Source: an uncultured Bacteroidota bacterium
GTDB lineage: Bacteria; Bacteroidota; Bacteroidia; Chitinophagales; UBA8649
DNA: 51,540 nucleotides
NCBI GenBank assembly: GCA_937139485.1
Contig: CAKZQD010000090.1
Coordinates: 1-51,540, forward strand
Direction of reading: 5' to 3'
The notes under the pieces: generated by a model
The model's database searches: none
The model's input: the letters and a program-made list of their open reading frames with translations, nothing else
Told to the model about the DNA's origin: nothing
Program-made: the position numbers and the translations under genes
Part shown: in pieces, positions 33,801 to 40,251 of the stretch
Position numbering within the stretch: the stretch's first letter is position 1
How the letters are laid out: every line of letters begins with the position of its first letter

Positions 33801-34067
33801 TTTGTAGGCTTCTGTTCCTATAAATCGAATCAACCTTTTTCGCATAGCCGTTACGCCTGCTTCGGTATAAGTAAGGCAGAGAATATTTTCTGCCATGGTA
33901 TCGGTTTTTTCCAAAATATTTCCAACTCTTGCCGCCAGAATTTGGGTTTTTCCTGTTCCTGGGCCAGCTACTACCAGCACCGGACCATCTATGGTTTCTA
34001 CGGCTTGTTTTTGAGCAGGGTTTAGTTTGTTGTATTCTTCTAAAAAGTTGTATTTTATGTTTTCCAT
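30897..34067 (-). CDS. UvrD-like DNA helicase fused to a RecB-type nuclease domain
   Basis: 1056 residues. Superfamily 1A helicase motifs: Walker A GPGTGKT at 35-41, DEYQDTN, GDDDQSIYRFQGAS, ITTIHGSKGLEYKHVFLMG-type motif V and RRLFFVAITRAEKYL motif VI. From about 790 a PD-(D/E)XK domain follows: HLNNYLECPLKFYYQNF, GSAVHDAIE, INLIGKLDKIEF with VIDYKTGQW. The single Cys in LECPLKFY and the C-terminal C-x4-C-x2-C (GCGEEDCSFCQG) resemble the iron-sulfur cluster of AddB and Cas4-like nucleases. One chain has both unwinding and cutting. It is not the standard AddA, since its chain is helicase plus Cys-nuclease. Likely double-strand break processing or plasmid/phage degradation. Confidence 0.88.
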   Translation of the reverse strand: MENIKYNFLEEYNKLNPAQKQAVETIDGPVLVVAGPGTGKTQILAARVGNILEKTDTMAENILCLTYTEAGVTAMRKRLIRFIGTEAYKVNIHTFHSFCNKVIQDHSALFGFGEMEAISELEEIELFEKLIDGFDNDSLLKRFRGKIYYDISRLKSLFSIMKKENISHQKIANSVDEYIEGLVDDSKFICKRKTTTKEGLVFLKGDVRTDKIEAERKKFDITIEAAKQFEKYQKLKTEANKYDFDDMILNVLDQFQKNEYLLSTYQEQFLYFLVDEYQDTNGSQNEILRLLVSFWEKPNVFVVGDDDQSIYRFQGASLSNILDFYDLTLAHLPKEEQERRIIVLKNNYRSTQEILDVAATTIKENKERLINQIEAVTLDKNLTASGAVAKENTVLPKIVSYPNASHETADIANQIIELNKQGVNLKEIGVLYSQHKQSEDIQQCLNQKNIPVSTRKKIDILSSRMTNMLLDILTYIAEENRIPHSREDLLFNMMLYPFFDIKAIQVARLGFELRENRYKNPKTTWREALANLEVIFDEKSLEEIKYIAELTNKWQKDLQELPLQLLFQTILDDVKCIEYITQHKEKVWLLQELKTFFDFIKQENQKNTNLSLSAFLEIITKYRDYGISIPFVKSTYSENSVQLTTIHGSKGLEYKHVFLMGMNSKLWESKRARSFGFSLPENIVQKVAKESKDEELRRLFFVAITRAEKYLQISHFTEDEKGKDLTPSVFLETLNGEKNVLFEDKKLTDDEVFDYSVLQLKREKISPELLEENMLKSRLENYKMSVTHLNNYLECPLKFYYQNFIQFPQAKNSFMAFGSAVHDAIELLFIQMLENEGKFPTLEEFVELGRRQMYKQQDSFSKKEYKQKITYIEKFYPEYYKKYVNEWKKEVKLEEKLEAVYEGINLIGKLDKIEFDKNNISVIDYKTGQWKAEKKKLFRAPTDSPKNPEEPSFEETYGGNYWRQAVFYKILIDNSNQLYQRDWSLVKTEFDFVEPIAKTGEFHKEKVVINPNDVSIVKKQIKDTVQKINDLNFEGCGEEDCSFCQGVYLKEEDLEE

Positions 34068-34103
34068 GTTATTATATTATTGATACATTATGAAATTATA
34101 CGA

Positions 34104-34122
34104 CAAAATTATCGTACGATAA
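34104..34122 (-). promoter_or_regulatory. Promoter and 14-base palindrome before the helicase-nuclease gene
   Basis: Minus-strand TAATTTTG (34104-34111) is a TAnnTTTG element. TTATCGTACGATAA (34109-34122), a perfect palindrome, overlaps it and covers the spacer. The 36-base leader lies between the -7 element and the ATG at 34067. The palindrome may be an operator; no candidate regulator adjoins. Confidence 0.45.
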
Positions 34123-34135
34123 CTTTAACTTCTAT

Positions 34136-34813
34136 TTAAGCTAATTCTTCATTTGGCTTTTCAAAACCAAACATAGAATAGTCGTAAACCATATTTTTGG
34201 TCAAATCAAAAACACCGTCTTTAAACCTTTTGCCGTGTTTGTAGTGTTCTTGCCTATTCCAAGATTGGTAAACAATGCCTAGCTGGTCGTCTTGTTTGTT
34301 TGCATATTGACTCAAAATAAAGCTCGTTAAGTATTTTCCTATTTCTACACCTGCAGTTATTGCAGGATTTACCACTACACTTAAAACCAAAAGAATATTA
34401 CTCAAAAAGCCATCAAAAGAATCGTGTTCCATTACATCTTTAAGCATTTGAGCTTGTGTTCTTACTTTTTCTTTACTACCTATAACTACAAGTTGCCAAT
34501 TGAAATCTGCTGGAATTTCTTCTGCTTGGTAAAGTACAATTCCTGTATCGCCAAAGGTTAGTTCGTGTTCGTCTTTAATGTTTTCTATTGGTGTAAAAAT
34601 TCTAGAAGTCATTACTTGCGCTACGGCTTCTTTTATCATTTCAATTTGTTCTTCTTTCGGTTTTGCTTTGGTAAAACCATTTAATGCTGGCAAAGAATTA
34701 TTGCCAGTAGTAATAAAACTATAAATTTGAACATTCGCCTTGTCTAATTTCTTAAATAATCTGTTTACGCCATTGTCGTGTATAAACATTCTGTCTAATC
34801 TAAAGTAAAACAT
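34136..34813 (-). CDS. Conserved protein of unknown function, 225 residues
   Basis: Starts with MFYFRLDRMFIHDNG, which reads like a small beta-sandwich (C2-like) entry. The first 110 residues alternate strands (ANVQIYSFITTG, LTFGDTGIVLYQAE, FNWQLVVIGSKEKV). About 135-170 is hydrophobic (SNILLVLSVVVNPAITAG) and could be a membrane-binding helix. The C-terminus contains GIVYQSWNRQEHYKHG and NMVYDYSMFGFE. No signal peptide. I recognise no family. It has its own predicted promoter (TATCTTTG at 34845-34852). Whether it is related to the neighbouring helicase is unclear. Confidence 0.75.
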   Translation of the reverse strand: MFYFRLDRMFIHDNGVNRLFKKLDKANVQIYSFITTGNNSLPALNGFTKAKPKEEQIEMIKEAVAQVMTSRIFTPIENIKDEHELTFGDTGIVLYQAEEIPADFNWQLVVIGSKEKVRTQAQMLKDVMEHDSFDGFLSNILLVLSVVVNPAITAGVEIGKYLTSFILSQYANKQDDQLGIVYQSWNRQEHYKHGKRFKDGVFDLTKNMVYDYSMFGFEKPNEELA

Positions 34814-34844
34814 AGTTTTTGGTTTAAAGGTTAAATTAATACTT

Positions 34845-34852
34845 CAAAGATA
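34845..34852 (-). promoter_or_regulatory. -7 element of the 225-residue protein gene
   Basis: Minus-strand TATCTTTG fits TAnnTTTG; leader of about 31 bases before the ATG at 34813. No clear -33 element. Confidence 0.4.
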
Positions 34853-34923
34853 TATTAGTAAAGCGCATTGGACTTGCGGTTTATATTGTCTTGCAAATAA
34901 ATTTAAGAAAAAATGATATTTCT

Positions 34924-35496
34924 TTACTTATAAAAACCTGTTCTATCTATTTCATCAAGTACTTTTTCGTGCAAAATATATTTTACAGATTGTTTCTGTT
35001 TCAAACTTTTTCTTATAAATGTTGAAGAAATTTTGAGTTGTGGAGCATCTAAAAATGTCACTTTTGCTTTTTCGGCATTTTTTATGTTGCTATGTCCGGG
35101 TCTGTTGTAAACGTAAAAAGGATATTCTTTGAATAAAATATCTGCATTTTTCCATTTGTGAAGGTTTTCTAAATTGTCGGAACCCATTATCAACGAAAAT
35201 TCGTGCGACTTGTGTTTTTCTTTTAAGTAAATTAAAGTATCAATTGTATAGGAAGGTTTTGGTAATTTAAACTCAATATCTGAAGCTTTCAGTTTTTCGT
35301 TTCCTTCTATTGCCAAATTTACAAGATGTAACCTATCATATTCATTGAGCAAGTTTTTCTTTTCTTTAAATGGGTTTTGTGGAGAAACCACAAACCAAAC
35401 TTGATCTAAATCTGTATTTGATGCAATATGCTCTGCTATAATTAAATGACCAATGTGAATAGGATTAAACGAACCAAAAAATAAACCAATTTTCAT
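34924..35496 (-). CDS. nadD: Nicotinate-nucleotide adenylyltransferase
   Basis: 190 residues. Joins nicotinate mononucleotide and ATP to deamido-NAD in NAD synthesis. The nucleotidyltransferase signature GSFNPIHIGHL at residues 9-19 and the C-terminal ISSTFIRKSL are diagnostic. SYTIDTLIYLKEKH and SLIMGSDNLENLHKWKNA (in part) are also typical. Alone in its unit, 110 bases from the 225-residue protein. Confidence 0.96.
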   Translation of the reverse strand: MKIGLFFGSFNPIHIGHLIIAEHIASNTDLDQVWFVVSPQNPFKEKKNLLNEYDRLHLVNLAIEGNEKLKASDIEFKLPKPSYTIDTLIYLKEKHKSHEFSLIMGSDNLENLHKWKNADILFKEYPFYVYNRPGHSNIKNAEKAKVTFLDAPQLKISSTFIRKSLKQKQSVKYILHEKVLDEIDRTGFYK

Positions 35497-35585
35497 ATTT
35501 AAAGTATTGAAACATAAATATAAAAAAATTGCAAGTATTTAGTAAAAAAATATTTGCTTAGGCTGAAAGAATAGTAATATAAAAA

Positions 35586-36314
35586 TTAGTTGTTTACTAT
35601 AAACTTTAGTTGTTCATTTTTGTTTATTAAAACAAAATAATTTCCTTTTACAAAGCCTGAAACATTTATTTTTTCAGTATTTGAAGTACTTGTTTTATTA
35701 TATACTTGTTTGCCTATTGCATTAAATATGGCAACACTTGTATTTGTAGAAAGGTTTTCTAATTGAATAAAGTTTTGCGCCACAGTTGGAAACAATTTTG
35801 CTGGTTCTTTTAGCTGTTCTTGTTTATTTTCTATGCTTATTTTTTTGCTAAATGCAAAATCGTTTGCATTTGTACCATCTAAATTACTTAAAACACCTTG
35901 CATTTCTATATATCCTGCAGCTCTATCAGCAGCACTTATTTCAAGTTGAATAGTAATCGTATTTTCTTTTTTACCAAGTTGATTTTCTTCAACGTTTACT
36001 ATTAAGTATTCATTTATACTATTTGAAGTATATTCAGAAACAGAAGACAAATCTCTTATTCTAGGATTATTGTTTCCAGAAAAGACAATATTTTGTCCTG
36101 CATATTCATTGGGAATAAATAATTCTAATTCTAATACATTATCTGTTTCGTCTTTTCCGCCTACTATAATGCCATCTATAATTGTAGCATGGCAAGCTGT
36201 ACAAGTAAAACGATTATTTTCATAGTGATGCGTATCTTCATTTCCTGCATGAAAATTTAATGCCGTCATTAAAAATATTGGAGCAACGAGTAGGAGTAAA
36301 ACTAAATTTTTCAT
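35586..36314 (-). CDS. Secreted protein with one CXXCH motif and T9SS type A sorting domain
   Basis: 242 residues. After a signal peptide comes HHYENNRFTCTACHATIIDG: one CTACH at about 39-43 can bind a c-type haem or simply be a metal-binding Cys-Cys-His. The middle (about 60-160) looks like the beta-sandwich of Reelin-type or dehydrogenase-like surface proteins (VLELELFIPNEYAGQNIVFSG in part). The last 75 residues (LFPTVAQNFIQLENL to KFIVNN) are a T9SS type A sorting domain. Single-haem surface proteins may pass electrons, but the mono-motif is weak proof. Function unknown. Confidence 0.8.
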   Translation of the reverse strand: MKNLVLLLLVAPIFLMTALNFHAGNEDTHHYENNRFTCTACHATIIDGIIVGGKDETDNVLELELFIPNEYAGQNIVFSGNNNPRIRDLSSVSEYTSNSINEYLIVNVEENQLGKKENTITIQLEISAADRAAGYIEMQGVLSNLDGTNANDFAFSKKISIENKQEQLKEPAKLFPTVAQNFIQLENLSTNTSVAIFNAIGKQVYNKTSTSNTEKINVSGFVKGNYFVLINKNEQLKFIVNN

Positions 36315-36432
36315 AGGATTTGTTTTTTCTTTACTCTAAAATTAAGAAATTTTAACCTATAAACCAAATTAAGTATGTGTTGTGATTGTCATTTTTTCGT
36401 CATAAAAATATTACAATTGTAAAAACACTTAT

Positions 36433-36461
36433 GTATTAACATGATAACTGCCTGTTAATAC
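36433..36461. other. Perfect 9-base inverted repeat (terminator of the short ORF or operator of the CXXCH gene)
   Basis: GTATTAACA (36433-36441) and TGTTAATAC (36453-36461) with an 11-base loop. On the minus strand it lies 34 bases after the stop of the 45-codon ORF and is followed by GTGTTTTTAC, so it can end that transcript. It also lies 119 bases ahead of the CXXCH gene and could be an operator. The 36315-36720 stretch otherwise holds only the short ORF. Confidence 0.45.
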
Positions 36462-36494
36462 CATATTTAATTGTTCCCAAAAAAAAGAGTGATT

Positions 36495-36632
36495 TTATTC
36501 TACAATCATTGTTTTTTGTTGTTGTTTGTAGGCTACTCTTTCTACCATTTGTTTGGCAAAAAGCATAAAAACAATCATTACAACAAAGAAAGTACTCAGC
36601 AAAAAATTTATATATTGGTTGTTTGTTATCAT
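36495..36632 (-). CDS. Short membrane protein, 45 residues
   Basis: ATG at 36632, stop at 36495. One strong membrane helix (about 9-27, NFLLSTFFVVMIVFMLFAK) lies after a polar start (MITNNQYI) and before a basic, Gln-rich cytoplasmic tail (VERVAYKQQQKTM). Composition and layout are those of real small single-span proteins rather than random AT-rich frames. It shares the strand of its neighbours, 89 bases after the TonB-C gene and 181 before the CXXCH gene, and a hairpin follows its stop. I know no family. A longer opposite-strand frame here reads like antisense. Confidence 0.5.
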   Translation of the reverse strand: MITNNQYINFLLSTFFVVMIVFMLFAKQMVERVAYKQQQKTMIVE

Positions 36633-36720
36633 ACAGTTTATACGCACAAAAAAGACTTATTGTTGTGTTATTCTACTTTTTTTATTGGAATTTAACAAAA
36701 TTTTGACAATTTGTATCTGT

Positions 36721-37149
36721 TTATTTTAAAGATATTGGAACAGTATATCTAACTTGAACTGGAATACCTCTTTGTAAACCTGGTTTATAAAACGTTGGCA
36801 TTTTTTTAATATGTTCAATTGCTTCATTATCTATTTTATCTTCAATTCCTCTACGCAAAATAACATCTATTACGCTTCCATCTATATCAATCACAAAACT
36901 AATGTATATATTTCCTTCTAAGCATTTATTACTAAACAAATGAGGATTAAATAAACCAATATACTCTTTTATTGCTTTTTGAGTACAATTGTATTTGTCG
37001 TCTTCACGCTTTAAATCGAAACATTTTTTACTAAAAACTGGCATTTTTTCAACAACCAGTAACATTGTTGTATCTGAATTAGAATTTATTTGGCAAAACA
37101 TTTTTGAAAAACCAAAAGATATAACTAACAAGATTAAACACTTTTTCAT
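36721..37149 (-). CDS. Secreted protein with TonB C-terminal-like domain
   Basis: 142 residues with a signal peptide (KKCLILLVISFGFSKMFCQ). From about residue 55 on a TonB-C-like fold: NIYISFVIDIDGSVIDVILRRG (in part), IDNEAIEHIKKMPTFYKPG and GIPVQVRYTVPISL. It lacks the TonB N-terminal membrane anchor and Pro linker, so it is not a classic energy transducer. Such stand-alone TonB-C proteins are common in Bacteroidota; role unknown. Four Cys may form disulfides. It starts 42 bases after serS and has a weak own promoter (TTG-19-TATCTTAA). Confidence 0.8.
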   Translation of the reverse strand: MKKCLILLVISFGFSKMFCQINSNSDTTMLLVVEKMPVFSKKCFDLKREDDKYNCTQKAIKEYIGLFNPHLFSNKCLEGNIYISFVIDIDGSVIDVILRRGIEDKIDNEAIEHIKKMPTFYKPGLQRGIPVQVRYTVPISLK

Positions 37150-37191
37150 TGTTTGTTTTAAGATAGAAAACGAAAAAATTACACCAATATT

Positions 37192-38469
37192 TTACTTCAC
37201 TATTTTATCCATTCCCATAAAGCCTTGCAATACTTCTGGCACTCTTATAAAACCATCTTCTTGATAGTTTTCTATTAGTGCTGCCATTATTCTTGGCAAT
37301 GCTATTGCGCTTCCATTTAGTGTATGCGCCATGGCTTTTTTGCCATCTTTTGCTTTATATCTTAAATTTAATCTATTTGCTTGGTAAGTTTCAAAATTTG
37401 AAATAGAACTTACTTCTAGCCAACGTTCTTGTGCTGCAGAATAAACTTCTATATCGTAAGTAAGTGCAGATGTAAAGGTTAAATCGCCGCCACAAAGTCT
37501 TAAAACTCGGTATGGTAAACCTAGTTTTTGAACTAAAGTTTCTACGTAAGCCAACATTTCTTCCAAAGCTTCATAAGATTTTTCTGGGTGTGCAACTTGA
37601 ACTATTTCTACTTTTTCAAATTGGTGTAGCCTGTTTAAACCTCTAACGTCTTTTCCATAAGAACCAGCTTCTCGTCTAAAACAAAAAGAATGACCTGCAA
37701 GTTTTACTGGAAATTCATTTTCTTTCATCATTACATCTCTATATATATTTGTAATTGGTACTTCTGCTGTTGGAATCATATAAAACCCATCTGCTGGCAC
37801 TTCGTACATTTGCCCTTCTTTGTCTGGTAACTGACCTGTTCCTCTTGCCGATGCTTCGTTTACCATTAATGGAGAAATAATTTCTTCATAACCTGCTTCT
37901 ACTGCACTATTTAAAAAGAAATTAATTAAGCTACGTTGTAGTTTTGCGCCTGCTCCTCTATAAACAGGAAAGCCTGCTCCGGTAAGTTTTACGCCAAGTT
38001 CTAAATCAAATAAATCATAATCTTTTGCTAGTTCCCAGTGTGGTTTTGCGCCAGTATAAAGTTTTGGCATTTTGCCTTCTGTACGCATTACTTCATTGTC
38101 TTCATCAGACTTGCCTGCTGGCACACTAGGATGCGGCACATTGGGTATTTGAAGTAGTTTTTCTGTAAGCAAGGCTTTTGTTTCGTTCTGTTTTTCTTTT
38201 AAAACATTAGAATCTTCTTTAAGTTTAGAAGATTCTTGTTTCAAAACCTCTGCTTCTGCTCCTTTACCAGACTTAAATAGTATACCGATGCTCTTAGCAT
38301 TGCTATTCTGACTAGCCAAATTAGTATCTAATTCTTGCTGAATAGATTTACGCTCATCGTCTAGTTTTATTATTTCTTTGAGTTTAGAAGAAAGGTTTTC
38401 TATGCTTCTAACTTTCATTAAATCAATGATGCTATCAAAGTTTTCTTTTATGTAATTTACATTCAACAT
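37192..38469 (-). CDS. serS: Serine--tRNA ligase
   Basis: 425 residues from MLNVNYIKENFD. A reading ten codons longer (from 38499) is rejected because the -7 element at 38485-38492 lies inside it. The N-terminal coiled-coil arm (about 30-105) grips the tRNA-Ser long variable arm. Class II motifs follow: TAEVPITNIY, FCFRREAGSYGKDVRGLNRLHQFEKVE (in part) and HTLNGSAIALPRIMAALIENYQ. Charges tRNA-Ser and tRNA-Sec with serine. Normal length, no oddities. Confidence 0.97.
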   Translation of the reverse strand: MLNVNYIKENFDSIIDLMKVRSIENLSSKLKEIIKLDDERKSIQQELDTNLASQNSNAKSIGILFKSGKGAEAEVLKQESSKLKEDSNVLKEKQNETKALLTEKLLQIPNVPHPSVPAGKSDEDNEVMRTEGKMPKLYTGAKPHWELAKDYDLFDLELGVKLTGAGFPVYRGAGAKLQRSLINFFLNSAVEAGYEEIISPLMVNEASARGTGQLPDKEGQMYEVPADGFYMIPTAEVPITNIYRDVMMKENEFPVKLAGHSFCFRREAGSYGKDVRGLNRLHQFEKVEIVQVAHPEKSYEALEEMLAYVETLVQKLGLPYRVLRLCGGDLTFTSALTYDIEVYSAAQERWLEVSSISNFETYQANRLNLRYKAKDGKKAMAHTLNGSAIALPRIMAALIENYQEDGFIRVPEVLQGFMGMDKIVK

Positions 38470-38484
38470 GGTATAAAATTTTTG

Positions 38485-38492
38485 CAAAGATA
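38485..38492 (-). promoter_or_regulatory. -7 element of serS
   Basis: Minus-strand TATCTTTG (TAnnTTTG), 15 bases before the serS ATG at 38469. It fixes the serS start. The -33 region falls in the short repeat upstream and shows no clear TTTG. Confidence 0.55.
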
Positions 38493-38497
38493 AAGGC

Positions 38498-38535
38498 ATT
38501 TACGATTTTTGATTTACGATTTACGATTTTTTCAT
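38498..38535. repeat. Word-like repeat of GATTTACGATTT
   Basis: Three to four irregular copies of TTTACGATTT within 38 bases between the divergent serS and rpoN promoters. Typical of the short word-like repeats of this genome. No coding capacity. Confidence 0.55.
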
Positions 38536-38619
38536 AAATAGTCAACAGATTTATTTTTCATAAAGATTTTTCTAGCTTTAAAATCATTTAAAAAACCAAA
38601 AAGTAATCCGATTAATGAT

Positions 38620-38627
38620 TAAATTTG
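38620..38627 (+). promoter_or_regulatory. -7 element 4 bases before the rpoN start codon
   Basis: TAAATTTG, then TGTT, then ATG at 38632. No good -33 element. The rpoN mRNA would be leaderless if this element is used. Confidence 0.45.
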
Positions 38628-38631
38628 TGTT

Positions 38632-40083
38632 ATGCAAAGAATGAACCTTTCACAAAAGCAAATGCAAAAGTTGTCGCCACAGCAAATTCAATTAATGAAA
38701 TTGTTGCAGATTACTACGGCAGACCTTGATTCTCGTATTGAAGAGGAGCTTGAAGTGAACCCAGCACTAGAAAAAGGCGAAGAGGAAGAAAAGGAAGAAT
38801 TTGAACAGGAAAAAGAAGATACAAAAGAAGAAGACGAGTATAAAGATGAGTTTGATGTAGATGATTATTTTTCTGATGATGATGAGTTTCCTGATTATAA
38901 AACATATAACAACAATAGTAGCCCTGATGACGAGAACAAAACGATTCCAATAGAAGTTGGCGTTTCTTTTCATGAAAGTTTAAAAAAACAGCTTGGAATA
39001 AAAAAGCTAAATGAAAAAGACGAAAAAGTTGGTTTACAAATAATAGGTAGTGTAGATGATGACGGTTATTTACGTAGAGAAATTGCAAATATTGTAAACG
39101 ACTTGGCTTTTGGGCAAAACGTAATGGTAGAAGAAGACAAAGTATTAGAAATATTGTCTATTGTTCAGAGTTTTGACCCTTCTGGAGTTGCTGCAAGAGA
39201 CTTGCGTGAATGTTTATTGATACAATTAAAAGCAAAAGACAGCACGCCACCAATACGTTTTGCTGTCAAAATTTTAGATGAAAACTTTGACCTTTTCACA
39301 AAGAAACACTATTCTAAACTAAGAAAAATTTACAACTTAGAAGAAGACGAACTAAAATCTGTTGTAGATGAAATTTTAAAACTAAACCCAAAACCAGGCG
39401 GTGGTTATTCTGGTGGAAAAACCAAAATTCAACAATACATTACACCAGATTTTACCATAAAAAACAATGATGGCGATTTAGAATTGCTTTTAAATATGCG
39501 AAATGCACCTGCACTTCAAGTAAGTAGGTCTTTTAAAGACATGTTGCAAACATACAAGGCTACAAAAGAGGCTAGTAAAAAGCAAAAAGATGAAGTCATG
39601 TTTATAAAGCAAAAAATAGATGCTGCAAAGTGGTTTATAGATGCTATAAGACAAAGACAACAAACGCTTATGCTTGTAATGCGTGCCATTTTAGATATGC
39701 AGAAAGAATTTTTTTTAACTGGCGATGAAACCAATTTAAAACCAATGATTTTAAAAGACATTGCCGACAAAGTGGACTTGGACATTTCTACAGTTTCTAG
39801 AGTTGCCAATTCTAAATATGTGCAAACGGAGTTTGGAATGATAAAGTTGAAATATTTCTTTTCAGAATCTATGACAAACTCTGATGGCGAAGAAGTTTCT
39901 ACAAGAGAAATTAAGTCTATTCTTCAAGATATTATAGCCGATGAAGATAAAAAGAAACCTTTTTCTGATCAAAAATTAATGGAACTTTTAGCCAAAGAAG
40001 GTTACCCAATAGCCAGAAGAACTGTAGCAAAATATAGAGAACAACTGAATATTCCGGTAGCAAGATTGAGAAAGGAGCTTTAG
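38632..40083 (+). CDS. rpoN: RNA polymerase sigma-54 factor
   Basis: 483 residues. Region I (about 1-50, LSQKQMQKLSPQQIQLMKLLQ in part) is Gln/Leu-rich and binds enhancer-activating AAA+ proteins. Region II is an acidic linker (about 50-105). Region III contains the core-binding part, the helix-turn-helix (LDISTVSRVANSKYV, near 385-400) and the RpoN box ARRTVAKYREQLNIP near the C-terminus, which reads the -24 element. Sigma-54 needs an activator ATPase; none is in this window. A second possible Met at codon 4 exists. The -7 element ends 4 bases before the first ATG. Confidence 0.97.
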   Translation: MQRMNLSQKQMQKLSPQQIQLMKLLQITTADLDSRIEEELEVNPALEKGEEEEKEEFEQEKEDTKEEDEYKDEFDVDDYFSDDDEFPDYKTYNNNSSPDDENKTIPIEVGVSFHESLKKQLGIKKLNEKDEKVGLQIIGSVDDDGYLRREIANIVNDLAFGQNVMVEEDKVLEILSIVQSFDPSGVAARDLRECLLIQLKAKDSTPPIRFAVKILDENFDLFTKKHYSKLRKIYNLEEDELKSVVDEILKLNPKPGGGYSGGKTKIQQYITPDFTIKNNDGDLELLLNMRNAPALQVSRSFKDMLQTYKATKEASKKQKDEVMFIKQKIDAAKWFIDAIRQRQQTLMLVMRAILDMQKEFFLTGDETNLKPMILKDIADKVDLDISTVSRVANSKYVQTEFGMIKLKYFFSESMTNSDGEEVSTREIKSILQDIIADEDKKKPFSDQKLMELLAKEGYPIARRTVAKYREQLNIPVARLRKEL

Positions 40084-40122
40084 AAGTTAGGTGTTAGATG
40101 CTTGAAGTTGGGTGTTGGAAGT
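40084..40122. repeat. Word-like repeat (GAAGTTGGGTGTT-type)
   Basis: Irregular copies of GAAGTT(A/G)GGTGTT(A/G)GA after the rpoN stop. Same class as the AAAAGCCAACAGCC run near 1560. Confidence 0.5.
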
Positions 40123-40144
40123 TTTTTTGACTCGTTATATTTCA

Positions 40145-40228
40145 CTCGTATTTGCGATGAGGTACGAAGAAGCAATCTTACTCAGTTTCAAGAATAACCA
40201 GATTACTACACTGCATTCGTAATGACGA
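40145..40228. repeat. Dispersed imperfect palindromic repeat, copy 2 (inverted)
   Basis: Reverse complement begins TCGTCATTACGAATGC and ends CTCATCGCAAATACGAG, matching the element at 1428-1531, but shorter (84 against 104 bases). Lies between rpoN and the PAP2-like gene. Both copies sit beside word-like repeats, as in copy 1. Confidence 0.65.
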
Positions 40229-40251
40229 ATTAGCAAATAAAAAACAAAAAA

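Noticed and set aside
36433..36461. Third copy of the LytTR-like twin boxes
   Set aside because: It has the TGTTAAT core but as an inverted, not direct, repeat, and the distance between arms differs; it is better seen as a hairpin.
36471..36695. Plus-strand open frame of 74 codons in the 36.3-36.7 kb gap
   Set aside because: It is Cys/Tyr/His-rich without order and lies opposite the better minus-strand 45-codon membrane ORF, which fits the strand of its neighbours.
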